DNA of 64,000 bases from positions 10,726,001 through 10,790,000 of the forward strand of contig NZ_RKQF01000001.1 of assembly GCF_003814875.1 (NCBI RefSeq), read 5' to 3'. This DNA is from Streptomyces sp. Ag109_O5-1 (GTDB lineage Bacteria > Actinomycetota > Actinomycetes > Streptomycetales > Streptomycetaceae). Position 1 is the stretch's first letter. Each line of letters opens with the position of its first letter. Below, in pieces: positions 8,773 to 16,976 of the stretch. Under the pieces are notes generated by a model. It was not told the DNA's origin. It did no database searches and worked only from the letters and a program-made list of their open reading frames with translations. Made by a program: the position numbers and the translations under genes.

Positions 8773-8782
8773 TACGAGTTCT

Positions 8783-9526
8783 TTACCTGGAGTGGTGCAG
8801 CAGTGTCGGCACCCCGAACCGCACCCGCACGCCGGGGGACCAGAGCACGCTGACCGGCGGCCCCGCCGGAGCGGGCAGGCCTGTCGCCTCGATCAACTCG
8901 TCGTCCAGATCCAGCAGTTCGGCCCGGTGTAGCGGCCAGGGCGCATGCTCGTTCGGCAGGTGCGCGGTGCGGCCGAACCAGCTGACGTGCAGTCCCCAGC
9001 GCGCGGTCAGGAAGTGCTCCAGCGGCGAGGGTTCGGCGATCGGCGGCCCGGTCCGTACGACCACCCGGCTGGTGGCGGCCGTGCGCCGCCGTCGGCAGGT
9101 GTAGGTGATCACATCGCCCTCGTGGCGCAGCCGCATCGCGGACCAGAGGTACGGCAGCCGGACCCCGAGCCGGCCCGCCAGCACCGGGAGCAGCCGGGTC
9201 GCGTCCAAGGACATGAACACCACCCCGCGCCGGCCCTGCTCGTCCACCGAGTACAGCCGTACGTTCGTCTCGCAGAACGTGCCCAGATAGGGCAGCCCCG
9301 GCCCCGGCCCCAGACCGGTGCGCCGCAGCAGGAACGGAACGAGGCCGATGTACGTGACCCCGTCCAGCGTGTCCGGCCGGGTGCCGACCGGCAGCAGCCC
9401 CGCCACCCGTTCCGGCTCCACCGGCCAGTGCAGAAAGGTGAGTTCGTGCCATCCCTGCACCAGCGTCGGCCGCCGTACGGGCCGTGGGGTGGACGGGGTG
9501 ATCGGTTCGGTCGCCACGGTCTCCAT
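8783..9526 (-). CDS. DUF2071 (YqjF-like) protein
   Basis: Cytoplasmic protein of 247 residues of the DUF2071/YqjF family, whose biochemical role is unknown. Family features visible are the opening W(H)ELTFLHWPVEPERV, the central GLVPFLLRRTG, the FCETNVRLYSVDEQGRRGVVF strand and the late HFLTARWGLHVSW segment. Length fits the family (about 230-250). It ends 111 bp before the chitinase start, so the chitinase promoter lies wholly downstream of its stop. No signal peptide or membrane helix is present. There is no informative neighbour on its 5' side: the next gene on the same strand ends behind a strong terminator. Confidence 0.85.
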   Translation of the reverse strand: METVATEPITPSTPRPVRRPTLVQGWHELTFLHWPVEPERVAGLLPVGTRPDTLDGVTYIGLVPFLLRRTGLGPGPGLPYLGTFCETNVRLYSVDEQGRRGVVFMSLDATRLLPVLAGRLGVRLPYLWSAMRLRHEGDVITYTCRRRRTAATSRVVVRTGPPIAEPSPLEHFLTARWGLHVSWFGRTAHLPNEHAPWPLHRAELLDLDDELIEATGLPAPAGPPVSVLWSPGVRVRFGVPTLLHHSR

Positions 9527-9581
9527 GGAACAGGGGCATAGCGCGCCAGTGCGAGATGGCGGGGGTGCGGGGGCGCACAGA

Positions 9582-9611
9582 GCGCTCGGCCGGTGGAGCC
9601 CGGCCGAGCGC
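9582..9611 (-). terminator. Hairpin terminator after the repeat-rich exported protein
   Basis: Perfect 12-bp stem (gcgctcggccgg, 9582-9593, with 9600-9611) and a 6-base loop, 20 bp beyond the stop of the gene at 9632-10105. Confidence 0.7.
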
Positions 9612-9631
9612 CCACGGAGACGAGGCTCAGC

Positions 9632-10105
9632 TCATCGGGCCTGGGTGACTCCGCCGTCGCCCACGACGGCGGGGACGCCGTCCACGGGGGTGGCCCTGCC
9701 GGGTTCGACGTGCTTCGGCAGCTTGACGCCGGGCACCTCCACGAGCTCGGGGTCGTCCTGCGAACCGGCCGGCTTGATGTGGTGCGGGTGCACCCCGCCG
9801 ACCGGGACGAGCGTGGTGCCGTCGCAGGTCACCGGGGTCAGTACGGTGCCCTTGCCGGGCTTGTGGGTGGTGGGCCTGCCCTCGCCGGTCACCGGGGTGA
9901 GCACGATGCCCTTGCCGGTCACGGGGGTGAGCCCGATGCCGACGCACGTGGGGTCGGGACCCTTGCCGGTCACCTGCTTGGTCGTGGTGTCGGTGCGGCC
10001 GGTCTTACCGTGACCGCCGGCGGCCGCCGAGGCGGCCCCGCCGGTGGCGACGAGTACGGCGACCGCGCCGGCGATCAGCATGCTGCGACGGCGTGATGCG
10101 TGCAT
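9632..10105 (-). CDS. Small exported protein with LTPVTGKG-type repeats
   Basis: A 157-residue exported protein that I do not recognise. A Lys/Arg start (MHASRRRSM) and a hydrophobic stretch to about residue 30 form a signal peptide. The middle holds three or four degenerate copies of an 8-15 residue repeat (LTPVTGKG, LTPVTGEG, LTPVTCDG) spaced by short charged stretches. The rest is Pro/Gly/Val-rich with few predicted helices, resembling a flexible wall or surface protein. The start is well supported by AAGGAGC. It is divergent from the broken two-component system at 10262-11669, which may once have controlled it. A strong terminator follows. Confidence 0.7.
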   Translation of the reverse strand: MHASRRRSMLIAGAVAVLVATGGAASAAAGGHGKTGRTDTTTKQVTGKGPDPTCVGIGLTPVTGKGIVLTPVTGEGRPTTHKPGKGTVLTPVTCDGTTLVPVGGVHPHHIKPAGSQDDPELVEVPGVKLPKHVEPGRATPVDGVPAVVGDGGVTQAR

Positions 10106-10261
10106 GGGATCAGCTCCTTCATGGGTGGCGGAAACGGGGTGACCGGTCCCGCCCTCGAACGAGTACGGACACGACTCTTGCCGGTGTCCGCTGAAGGGCC
10201 GCTGAACGTCCTGAAGATCCCCTTCAGCCTCGGGTGCCGCCGGTGAGGCAAGGCGTACGCC

Positions 10262-10938
10262 ATGCGCGTGCTGGTGATGGACGACGACGCCCGTCTCGTC
10301 GAGCTGCTCCAACAGGGCCTGCGGGCCGAGGGATTCGCCGTGGACACGGTGGGTGACGGCCTGGAAGGTCTGGCCCGGGCGGCGGCCGACACCTATGACG
10401 TGATCATTCTCGACGTCATGATGCCCGGTCTGAACGGCTACAAGGTCTGTGCCCGACTGCGGTCCGCCGGCGACAACACCCCGATCCTGATGCTGACGGC
10501 GAAGGACGGTGAGTACGACGAGGCGGAGGGGCTGGAGACCGGGGCCGACGACTATCTCACGAAGCCCTTCTCCTTCGTCGTCCTCATCGCCCGCCTGCAC
10601 GCCCTGATGCGCAGGGCCCGTCCGGAGCGGCAGATCGTCCGGCACTTCGGGGACCTGGAGATCGACACCGGTGCCCGCCGCTGCCGCCGGGCGGGCACCG
10701 ACATCGCCCTCACACCCCGGGAGTTCGACGTCCTGGCGCTGCTCGCGGCCACCCGGACATCGCCATCAGCAAGGCCGCCATGCTCGACAGGGTGTGGGAC
10801 ACCACGTACGAGGGCGGTCCGAACATCGTGGAGGTGAACATCAGTGCTCTACGCCGGAAGACCGACCGGCCGTTCGGCCGGGCCAGCATCGAAACCGTCC
10901 CCGGTGGGGCGTACCGGCTCCGCTCCGACGGGGCCTGA
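10262..10938 (+). pseudogene. OmpR-type response regulator broken by a frameshift
   Basis: The receiver domain is intact: acidic cluster MDDD, phospho-Asp in ILDVMMPG, LTAKDG and TKPF. The winged-helix domain begins (TPREFDVLALLA) and then loses its frame at about 10745-10750, where one base appears to be missing. The remainder (HPDIAISKAAMLDRVWD ... SALRRKTD ... PGGAYRL) continues in the next frame to a TGA at 10936-10938. Read as annotated, the product would be 191 residues with a foreign tail and no recognition helix, so it could not bind DNA normally. A sequencing error could explain this shift alone, but the adjoining kinase is broken by a deletion as well. Confidence 0.85.
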
Positions 10939-11669
10939 GGACCGTCGTCCGAGGCTGCGGCCACGGACGGTGCGCGCCAACTACGCGCCCCCTCACCACC
11001 CTGAAGGCCCGCCTCGAACTGGCCATGGCTCGTCCCCACAGCGCCGCATGGACGGCCGTCGGCCGGGAGGCCCTGCGCGACACCACGCAGCTCGAAGAGA
11101 TCGTCGCCGATCTGCTGCTCCTCGCCCGCCTGGACGCCCGGCAACCGCTGAAACTGCAGCCGCTGTCCCTCACCGACCTCCTGCGGCAGACCGTCGCCGA
11201 CCGTTATCCCCACCGGCCCGTCGTCCTCGTCACCGACGATCACCCCGACGACCACCCCGACGACCACCCCGACGAGGACGATGTCCTGGGCAGCCGCACC
11301 GCACTCGCCCGTCTCTTCACGAACCTCCTGGACAACGGTCTGCGCCATGCCCACGGCGGTGTGACGGTGGAGATACGGCGCTCCGGGCACAAGTTGACGG
11401 CCGAGGTCAGGGACGACGGCCCGGGCATCGAGGAAGCCGACCGCGAGCGCGTCTTCGACCGCTTCACCCGGCTGGACAACGCCCGGACCCGCACCGCGGG
11501 CGGCACCGGCCTCGGTCTCGCCATCGCCCGAGACATCGCCACCGCCCACGGCGGCACCCTCACCGCCCTGCCGCCCCGGGCCGGCGACCGGGGCGCCCGC
11601 ATGGTCCTGACCCTGCCCTCGACGGCCTCCCTCACCCATTCACGTGAGGGACGGACAACGGGCCGCTGA
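10939..11669 (+). pseudogene. Histidine kinase remnant lacking sensor, HAMP and phospho-His
   Basis: Directly after the response regulator, one frame reads DRRPRLRPRTVRA, a typical kinase N-terminus. After about 15 codons the sequence jumps, in a different frame, to PLTTLKARLE, which normally follows the H-box His. The missing part would encode both membrane helices, the sensor, HAMP and the phospho-accepting His. The ATPase half is well kept: LFTNLLDNGLRH (N box), DDGPGI, FDRFTRLD and GGTGLGLAIA. A short HPDD repeat (DDHPDDHPDDHPDE) sits near the middle. The deletion changes frame, so no full kinase can be made. Confidence 0.85.
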
Positions 11670-11719
11670 CCGAACCTGGTCCGCGAACGATCCCCCGCTT
11701 CCCTCCCGAGGTGAATCCG

Positions 11720-12180
11720 ATGGTGCTGAACTACGCCCAGGCGCCCATCAGCAGAGTGACCGCGGCCAACGGCATCGAGTACGCGTACCGTGAGACCGGC
11801 GAGGGCGGGGTCCCGCTGGTGCTGCTGATCCACCTCAGGGGCAACCTCGACAACTGGGACCCGGCGCTGGTGGACGCCCTCGCCCGCGACCGGAGGGCCA
11901 TCGCCTTCGACAACACCGGCGTCGGCGGCTCCGGCGGCACCACCCCCGCCACGGTGGCCCAGATGGCGCAGGACGCCATCGCCCTTCGTCGAGGCCCTCG
12001 GCCTGGAGCAGGTCGACGTCCTCGGTTTCTCGCTCGGCTCCTTCGTCGCCCAGGAGATCGCGCTCACCCGGCCCGCGCTCGTACGACGGCTGGCGCTCGC
12101 CTCGTCGGCACCCCACGGCGCGCCCGGCATGCACGGCTGCGCGCAGTGGGTCATCGACTTGCCCCGGCGGGACACGGCCG
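11720..12180 (+). pseudogene. Alpha/beta hydrolase, frameshifted and truncated
   Basis: Starts well (GAGG ribosome site, ATG at 11720) and encodes an alpha/beta hydrolase N-terminus with LVLLIHLRGNLDNWDPAL and AFDNTGVGGS. At about 11984-11990 an extra base shifts the frame. The true continuation FVEALGLEQVDVLGFSLGSF, with the nucleophile Ser in GFSLGS, runs in another frame to about WVID near 12160. There the hydrolase similarity stops, so the last catalytic residues are missing. Out of frame, the ORF stays open straight into the GntR gene, which makes a spurious 447-codon fusion. Confidence 0.8.
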
Positions 12181-12189
12181 GGGCATCCC

Positions 12190-12231
12190 GTGGGGCACGT
12201 GGTGTCCGCGCCGGAGCACCACGTACCCCAC
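12190..12231. repeat. Hairpin at the truncation point of the hydrolase remnant
   Basis: Arms gtggggcacgtggtg (12190-12204) and caccacgtaccccac (12217-12231) pair at 14 of 15 positions around a 12-base loop. It lies where hydrolase similarity ends and about 90 bp before the GntR start, so it may be a terminator, an operator, or a scar of the event that removed the hydrolase 3' half. Confidence 0.5.
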
Positions 12232-12322
12232 CGCACCGCCTCATCAGGACTTCCGGGCCTCCCGCCGCGCCCACCTGGGTAAACTGTGGGCGACACGCAG
12301 GCCTTTGGAAGGAGGCGCCGGG

Positions 12323-13054
12323 ATGCCGCCGCACGGCTCTTCCGCGGCCGGGGTCCCCGGCGAGGGCGACGGGCACGGCGAGGCGCCTCCCGTCCGGCAG
12401 GCGCTGTCGGACAGCGTGTACGAGAGCATCAAGGCGATGGTCATGGACCACGAGATCGCCCCCAACGCCCGTGTCGGCATCGACGCGCTCTCCCGCACCC
12501 TCAAGGTCTCGCCCACCCCCGTCCGGGAGGCGCTGGCCCGGCTGGAGTCCGACGGCCTGGTGGTCAAGCGCGCCCTCTCCGGATACCGGGCCACGGAGCT
12601 GCTGACCCCTCAGGGCCTCGCGGAACTCTTCGAGATGCGGCTGCTGCTGGAACCCAGGGCCGCCGCCCTGGCCGCCGCGAACGCCACCGAGGAACAGCTC
12701 GACGGTCTCGAACGCATCCTGGAGGAGATGCAGGTCCAGCCCAGCCCGAACGGCCGGTACGCGTCGTACCGTGACTTCGCCGCGCTCGACCAGCGCTTCC
12801 ACGAGGCGATCGGACAGGCCGCGCACCGGCCGCTGCTCGCGGACGCGGTGGAACGCCTCCACGCCCACCTGCACATCTTCCGGCTCAGCAACGTCGTCGG
12901 CGCCGGCGGCCCGACCGTTGCCGAGCACGAGCGGATCGTACGGGCCGTGCTGCGACGCAACCCCGAGCGGGCTGCCGAGGCGATGACGGAGCACCTCACC
13001 CGCAGCATGCGCCGCCAGCACGAGGACCGGGGCGACGCGTCGGCTACTCCATGA
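12323..13054 (+). CDS. FCD-type GntR family transcriptional regulator
   Basis: DNA-binding protein of 243 residues that is probably a repressor of the sugar operon lying next to it. The winged helix is near 30-95 (LSDSVYESIKAMV, recognition helix TPVREALARLESDGLV), followed by an all-helical FCD ligand domain (ELFEMRLLLEPRAAALAA, DQRFHEAIGQAA, EHERIVRAVLRRNPERAAEAM) whose His/Asp residues usually bind a metal and a small acid. The start is clear: ATG after GGAAGGAGG. Its stop overlaps the mutarotase stop by 11 bp, tail to tail. FCD regulators commonly respond to sugar acids, which fits a mandelate-racemase-type enzyme in the operon. Confidence 0.9.
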   Translation: MPPHGSSAAGVPGEGDGHGEAPPVRQALSDSVYESIKAMVMDHEIAPNARVGIDALSRTLKVSPTPVREALARLESDGLVVKRALSGYRATELLTPQGLAELFEMRLLLEPRAAALAAANATEEQLDGLERILEEMQVQPSPNGRYASYRDFAALDQRFHEAIGQAAHRPLLADAVERLHAHLHIFRLSNVVGAGGPTVAEHERIVRAVLRRNPERAAEAMTEHLTRSMRRQHEDRGDASATP

Positions 13055-13367
13055 GGAACACCTGCTCCGCCGTGGCCCACCACTCGCCGGGAGCCGCCTG
13101 CGGAACAGGCGTCTGACAGGGCACGGTGAGCCGCCACCACTCCCGGGTCGCCTCGTCGGCGGCCATCAGCGCCAGGTCCGCCTCCAGATCGTCGCCGTGG
13201 TACTCGAAGTAGGCGAACAGCCGGTTGCCAAGGAGATGGATCGAATAATTGGCGATGTGGCAGCGCCGGAGCCGGTCCAGGACCGGCTCCGGGACAGCGC
13301 GGTGCAACTCCCGGTACTCGTCGAGCTTTTCCGGCCGCACGGCGACGACCTGGGCCACCCGCCTCAT
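13044..13367 (-). CDS. L-rhamnose mutarotase family protein (RhaM-like)
   Basis: Small cytoplasmic sugar mutarotase of 107 residues; family members interconvert alpha and beta anomers of L-rhamnose (or L-fucose-type sugars) so that catabolic enzymes get the right form. RhaM-like features are YRELHRAVPE (the Tyr and His of the active site), NYSIHLLGNRLFAYFEYHGDD, and a tandem Trp (REWWRLT). It is the last gene of a six-gene minus-strand operon, and its ATG overlaps the ATPase stop (ATGA). Substrate cannot be fixed from sequence: the company of an enolase-superfamily enzyme leaves rhamnose, fucose or a related sugar possible. Confidence 0.85.
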   Translation of the reverse strand: MRRVAQVVAVRPEKLDEYRELHRAVPEPVLDRLRRCHIANYSIHLLGNRLFAYFEYHGDDLEADLALMAADEATREWWRLTVPCQTPVPQAAPGEWWATAEQVFLME

Positions 13368-14887
13368 GAGCGCACCGCGTCGCGGTCGTGGATCAGGCGG
13401 ATGATCCGGCCGCTCATCCGGTCGTAGTCCCGGTCGTTGTCGACCTCGCCACGGACGCGGTGGTCCGTCATGACCACGATCCGGTCGGCGAGGGTGACCA
13501 TCTCCGCGAGGTCGCTGCTGATCAGCAGGATGGGCAGGCCGTCGTGGGCCAGTTCCCAGATCAGTTCGTGGAAGGCCCGCTTGGTGCGGACGTCCACACC
13601 CACCGTCGGCTCGTCGATGACGAGCAACCGGGTGTCGGCTGCGAGCCACTTGGCGAGACTGACCTTCTGCTGGTTGCCGCCGGAGAGTTCACCGGCGTTC
13701 TGTGCGAGTCCCGCGATCCGGATGCCGAGCCGCTCGACCAGGCCCTGGGCCGTCTCGCGCTCCTTGCGCGCCGGGACGAACCCGAACGCCCTGGCCAGCC
13801 TCCGCCACACCGTCACCGTGATGTTGCGGACGATCGGCTGTTCCAGGAAGACACCCTCCTCCTTGCGGTTCTCGGTCACGTACCCGATGCCGAACTCGTG
13901 CAGGGCCTGGCGCGGAGAGCTGATCCGGGCCGTCCGCCCGTGCACCCGGACCTCGCCGGCCGTGATGCGGCCGAGGCCGAGCACCGCCTTGACCAGCTCG
14001 CTTCGGCCCGCACCGACCAGCCCGTACAGGCCGACGATCTCCCCGGGCCGCACCGCCAGACTGATGTCGCGGTGCCCGCCGGCCGTGGCGACCCCGTCCA
14101 GCTCCAGCGCGGGCGCGGCGGACCGGTCGACCGGGCGCGGGTGCAGCTCGGTCGCCGCGTGCGCGCGGCCCACCATCAGGCTCACGATGTCGTCGTGCGA
14201 GTGGTCGGCCAGCGGCGAGGACTCCAGCACCGACTTCCCGTCCCGCAGCACGGTGACCGTGTCGCAGACGGCGAAGACCTCCTCCAGCTTGTGACTGACG
14301 AAGACGACGCAGGCACCGCGCTCGGCCAGCCGCCGGATCACCTCGAACAGGCGCTCCGTCTCCTCGGGGGAGAGGGAGGCAGTGGGTTCGTCCAGGAGCA
14401 GCACCCGGCTCTCCGTGTACAGGGCCTTGGCGATCTCCACCAACTGCTGCTGTGCGACGGACAGTTCACGCACCGGGCGGTCCGGGGCGAGGTCGACGCC
14501 CAGCTCCGTGAGGCATCCGGCGGCCGGTTCGGTCATGGCCGCGTAGTCGACCAGCCCGCGCCGGGAAGGAGGCTTCTGCAGCGTGATGTTCTCGGCCACC
14601 GAGAAGCCGGGGATCAGGTTGCGTTCCTGGTGGACGACGCCGATTCCGGTACGGGTCGCCTCCAACGGCGAGCGCAGCTGCACCGGTTCGCCCTCCCAGG
14701 CGAGGGTGCCGCCATCGGGGGCGTGCACCCCGGTGAGGACCTTGATGAGGGTGGACTTGCCGGCGCCGTTCTCACCGAGGAGGGCGTGCACGCTGCCGGC
14801 GGTCAGCCGCAGGCCCACGCCGTCCAGGGCGCGCACGCCCGGGAAGACCTTGACCAGGTCCCGGCATTCGAGGAGGACGGAGTTCAT
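13364..14887 (-). CDS. Sugar ABC transporter ATP-binding protein, RbsA type (two ABC domains)
   Basis: Cytoplasmic energising subunit of 507 residues for a CUT2-family sugar importer. It has two fused nucleotide-binding domains. The first has Walker A GENGAGKST, a weak signature LSVAQQQLVEIAKAL and Walker B VLLLDEPTASLS. The second has a degenerate Walker A (GLVGAGRSE), signature LSGGNQQK and Walker B LLVIDEPTVGVD. This asymmetry is standard for RbsA-type proteins. ATGA overlaps on both sides show translational coupling with the upstream permease and downstream mutarotase. Confidence 0.93.
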   Translation of the reverse strand: MNSVLLECRDLVKVFPGVRALDGVGLRLTAGSVHALLGENGAGKSTLIKVLTGVHAPDGGTLAWEGEPVQLRSPLEATRTGIGVVHQERNLIPGFSVAENITLQKPPSRRGLVDYAAMTEPAAGCLTELGVDLAPDRPVRELSVAQQQLVEIAKALYTESRVLLLDEPTASLSPEETERLFEVIRRLAERGACVVFVSHKLEEVFAVCDTVTVLRDGKSVLESSPLADHSHDDIVSLMVGRAHAATELHPRPVDRSAAPALELDGVATAGGHRDISLAVRPGEIVGLYGLVGAGRSELVKAVLGLGRITAGEVRVHGRTARISSPRQALHEFGIGYVTENRKEEGVFLEQPIVRNITVTVWRRLARAFGFVPARKERETAQGLVERLGIRIAGLAQNAGELSGGNQQKVSLAKWLAADTRLLVIDEPTVGVDVRTKRAFHELIWELAHDGLPILLISSDLAEMVTLADRIVVMTDHRVRGEVDNDRDYDRMSGRIIRLIHDRDAVRS

Positions 14888-15912
14888 CGGGCACCTTCCG
14901 GCTGCGGGGACGCCTCGCTCGACGCGCTCTTCGCGAGGCGGGTCTGGTGCAGGTGGCCACCTGCGACCGTGCCGAGGACGACCAGGCCGATCAGCAGGTT
15001 CACCCAGCTCGGGTCGAGCGAGAACTGGGCGCGGGCCGCGTCGATGAGCCGGGTCACGAAGGCCGCCAGCACGGTTCCGAACACGGCGATGGATCCGCCG
15101 GTCAGCGCGACCCCGCCGATGATCGGCGCGGCGAAGCTCGGCAGCAGCCAGTCGCCGCCGACGCTGTGGTTCACGCCGGGCAGCGAGGCGGTCGCCGTCA
15201 CGGCGGCCACCCCGACCAGGAGCCCGGACAGCGTGTGCGCCAGCACGATCTGGCGGTCGGTGGAGATGCCCGACAGCCGGGCCGCCAGCGGGTTCCCGCC
15301 GGCGGCGAGCAGCCGCCGCCCCGCGACCGTGCGGTACATGAACGCGCCCAGCAGACCCGCCGCGACGATCGCCGTGACGAACACGAGGGGGGTGTCCAGC
15401 GGCGCTGCCGTGCCGAGGTCGCGCAGGGTGGGGGAGTAGCCGTCGACGGTCCGGGTACCGACGAGCCGGTACTGGGCGCCCAGGAGGATCGTCATCGTGG
15501 CGAGGGTGACGATGAAGCCGTTGATCTGCGTGGCCACGATGACGATCCCGGTCACCAGGCCGACGGCCGTGGCGGTCAGCAGCCCCACGAGCACGGCGAT
15601 TACGGCCGGCACCCCGTGATCGGCCATCAGGACACCCGTCAGACAGGCGGTGAAGCCGCCCAGCGCGCCGACGGCGAGATTGAGCTGGCCCACGCACAGC
15701 GCAACCATCTGGGCCAGGCCGATGAGGATCGGCGTGGCCAGGTACTGCAGGAAGACCCGCACCGAGGGGCCCTCGAGGAAGGAGCCCGAGGACGCCACCT
15801 CCAGCGCCACGGATCCGGCCACGACCACCAGCAGCAGCATGGCCGCCGTCGTACGGGAGAACCGGCGCAGCACCTCGGCGGCCCGGCCCTGCTGATCGAG
15901 CAATGTGCTCAT
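14884..15912 (-). CDS. Sugar ABC transporter permease, RbsC type (second)
   Basis: Inner-membrane subunit of 342 residues of the CUT2 importer. About ten hydrophobic helices are visible, with the RbsC-family patterns AQMVALCVGQLNLAVGALGGF, INGFIVTLATMTILLG, GGNPLAARLSGI and FAAPIIGGVALTGGSIAVFG. It pairs with the preceding permease at 15909-16976 as a heterodimer, since the operon has two different permeases and a single double-ATPase. The ATG at 15912 overlaps the first permease stop, and its stop overlaps the ATPase start. Confidence 0.92.
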   Translation of the reverse strand: MSTLLDQQGRAAEVLRRFSRTTAAMLLLVVVAGSVALEVASSGSFLEGPSVRVFLQYLATPILIGLAQMVALCVGQLNLAVGALGGFTACLTGVLMADHGVPAVIAVLVGLLTATAVGLVTGIVIVATQINGFIVTLATMTILLGAQYRLVGTRTVDGYSPTLRDLGTAAPLDTPLVFVTAIVAAGLLGAFMYRTVAGRRLLAAGGNPLAARLSGISTDRQIVLAHTLSGLLVGVAAVTATASLPGVNHSVGGDWLLPSFAAPIIGGVALTGGSIAVFGTVLAAFVTRLIDAARAQFSLDPSWVNLLIGLVVLGTVAGGHLHQTRLAKSASSEASPQPEGAR

Positions 15913-16976
15913 GTGGAGCGCACCACCTTGCGATAGGACACCACGGTGCGGATCCGGTCGGCCGACAGCGCCAGCAACAGGATGCAGCCGAGGTAGATGT
16001 TCAGGCTTTCCAGGCCGACCCCGAGCAGGTCCAGCCCCTTGCGGATCACGCCGACCAGCGCGGTGCCGAGCAGGGTGCCAAGGACGGACACCACCCCGCC
16101 GGTGAGCAGGGTGCCGCCGAGCACCGCGCCCAGGAAGGACGGCAGCATGAAGTCGTCGCCGATGGAGGCACGGAACGTGCCCGTACCGGCGGCGGCCATG
16201 AACCCGGCGAGCGCCGCGAGCAGTCCGGAGAGGGTGTGAGCCAGCAGGACCCGGCGTCCGGTGGGGATTCCGGAGAGCTCGGCGGCGGCCGGGATCGCCC
16301 CGGTGAGCAGCAGCTCCCTGCCGATACGCGTACAGCCGTAGAGGAAACCGAGACCGAGCATGGCGAACACGGTGAACTGGGCGAGCTGCGGGACGGCCGG
16401 CGAACCGCAGAGCGGGCCCACGCAGATGTCGGCGAGGGAGTAGGAGCGCAGTGCGTCGATGCCGGCCGGGCGGGTGGTGAAGGCGGCGTCCTCGGTGAGG
16501 CCCGAGTACATCAACGACACCAGGCCCAGCAGAGCGAAGTCCATCGCCAGGGTGACGACGAAGGAGCTCACGCCGGTCCGGGCGATCAGCCAGCCGGTGA
16601 CCGCGCCGATCGCCGCACCGGCGGCCAGGCACAGCAACAGCCCGGCCTGCATGGGCAGATGAAGCCTGTCGTAGCCGATGCCCGCGAACATCGCCCCGAA
16701 GGCCGCCATCCGCCCGACCGCGAGATTCATGTGCCCCACGGACAGGGCGACCATCTGGGCCAGCGCCACCACGGTCAGGGTGGCGACGTCCCGCAGGAGC
16801 GGGAAGAGCACCAGCCGCTGGTCGAGGAACGCCGGCCGCAGCACGCCGAACAGCATGCTCAGGGCGATGACCAGGACCAGCAGGCCGAGCCGCTGGTTGA
16901 CCCAGAACGGCATCCGGTGACCGGCCGTCCTCTCCTGTGCCGGAACGGTCTCCGGTGGGCTCACGGAGGTCGTCAT
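15909..16976 (-). CDS. Sugar ABC transporter permease, RbsC type (first)
   Basis: Inner-membrane subunit of 355 residues. After a polar N-terminus (about 30 residues) it has about ten helices with CUT2 signatures: LAQMVALSVGHMNLAVGRM, VSSFVVTLAMDFALLG, GAIPAAAELSGIPTGRR and MLPSFLGAVLGGTLLTGG. It is paired with a second, distinct permease downstream. Such two-permease CUT2 systems are a smaller group than the ribose-type homodimer. ATGA junctions tie it to the enolase-superfamily gene before it and the permease after it. Confidence 0.92.
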   Translation of the reverse strand: MTTSVSPPETVPAQERTAGHRMPFWVNQRLGLLVLVIALSMLFGVLRPAFLDQRLVLFPLLRDVATLTVVALAQMVALSVGHMNLAVGRMAAFGAMFAGIGYDRLHLPMQAGLLLCLAAGAAIGAVTGWLIARTGVSSFVVTLAMDFALLGLVSLMYSGLTEDAAFTTRPAGIDALRSYSLADICVGPLCGSPAVPQLAQFTVFAMLGLGFLYGCTRIGRELLLTGAIPAAAELSGIPTGRRVLLAHTLSGLLAALAGFMAAAGTGTFRASIGDDFMLPSFLGAVLGGTLLTGGVVSVLGTLLGTALVGVIRKGLDLLGVGLESLNIYLGCILLLALSADRIRTVVSYRKVVRST

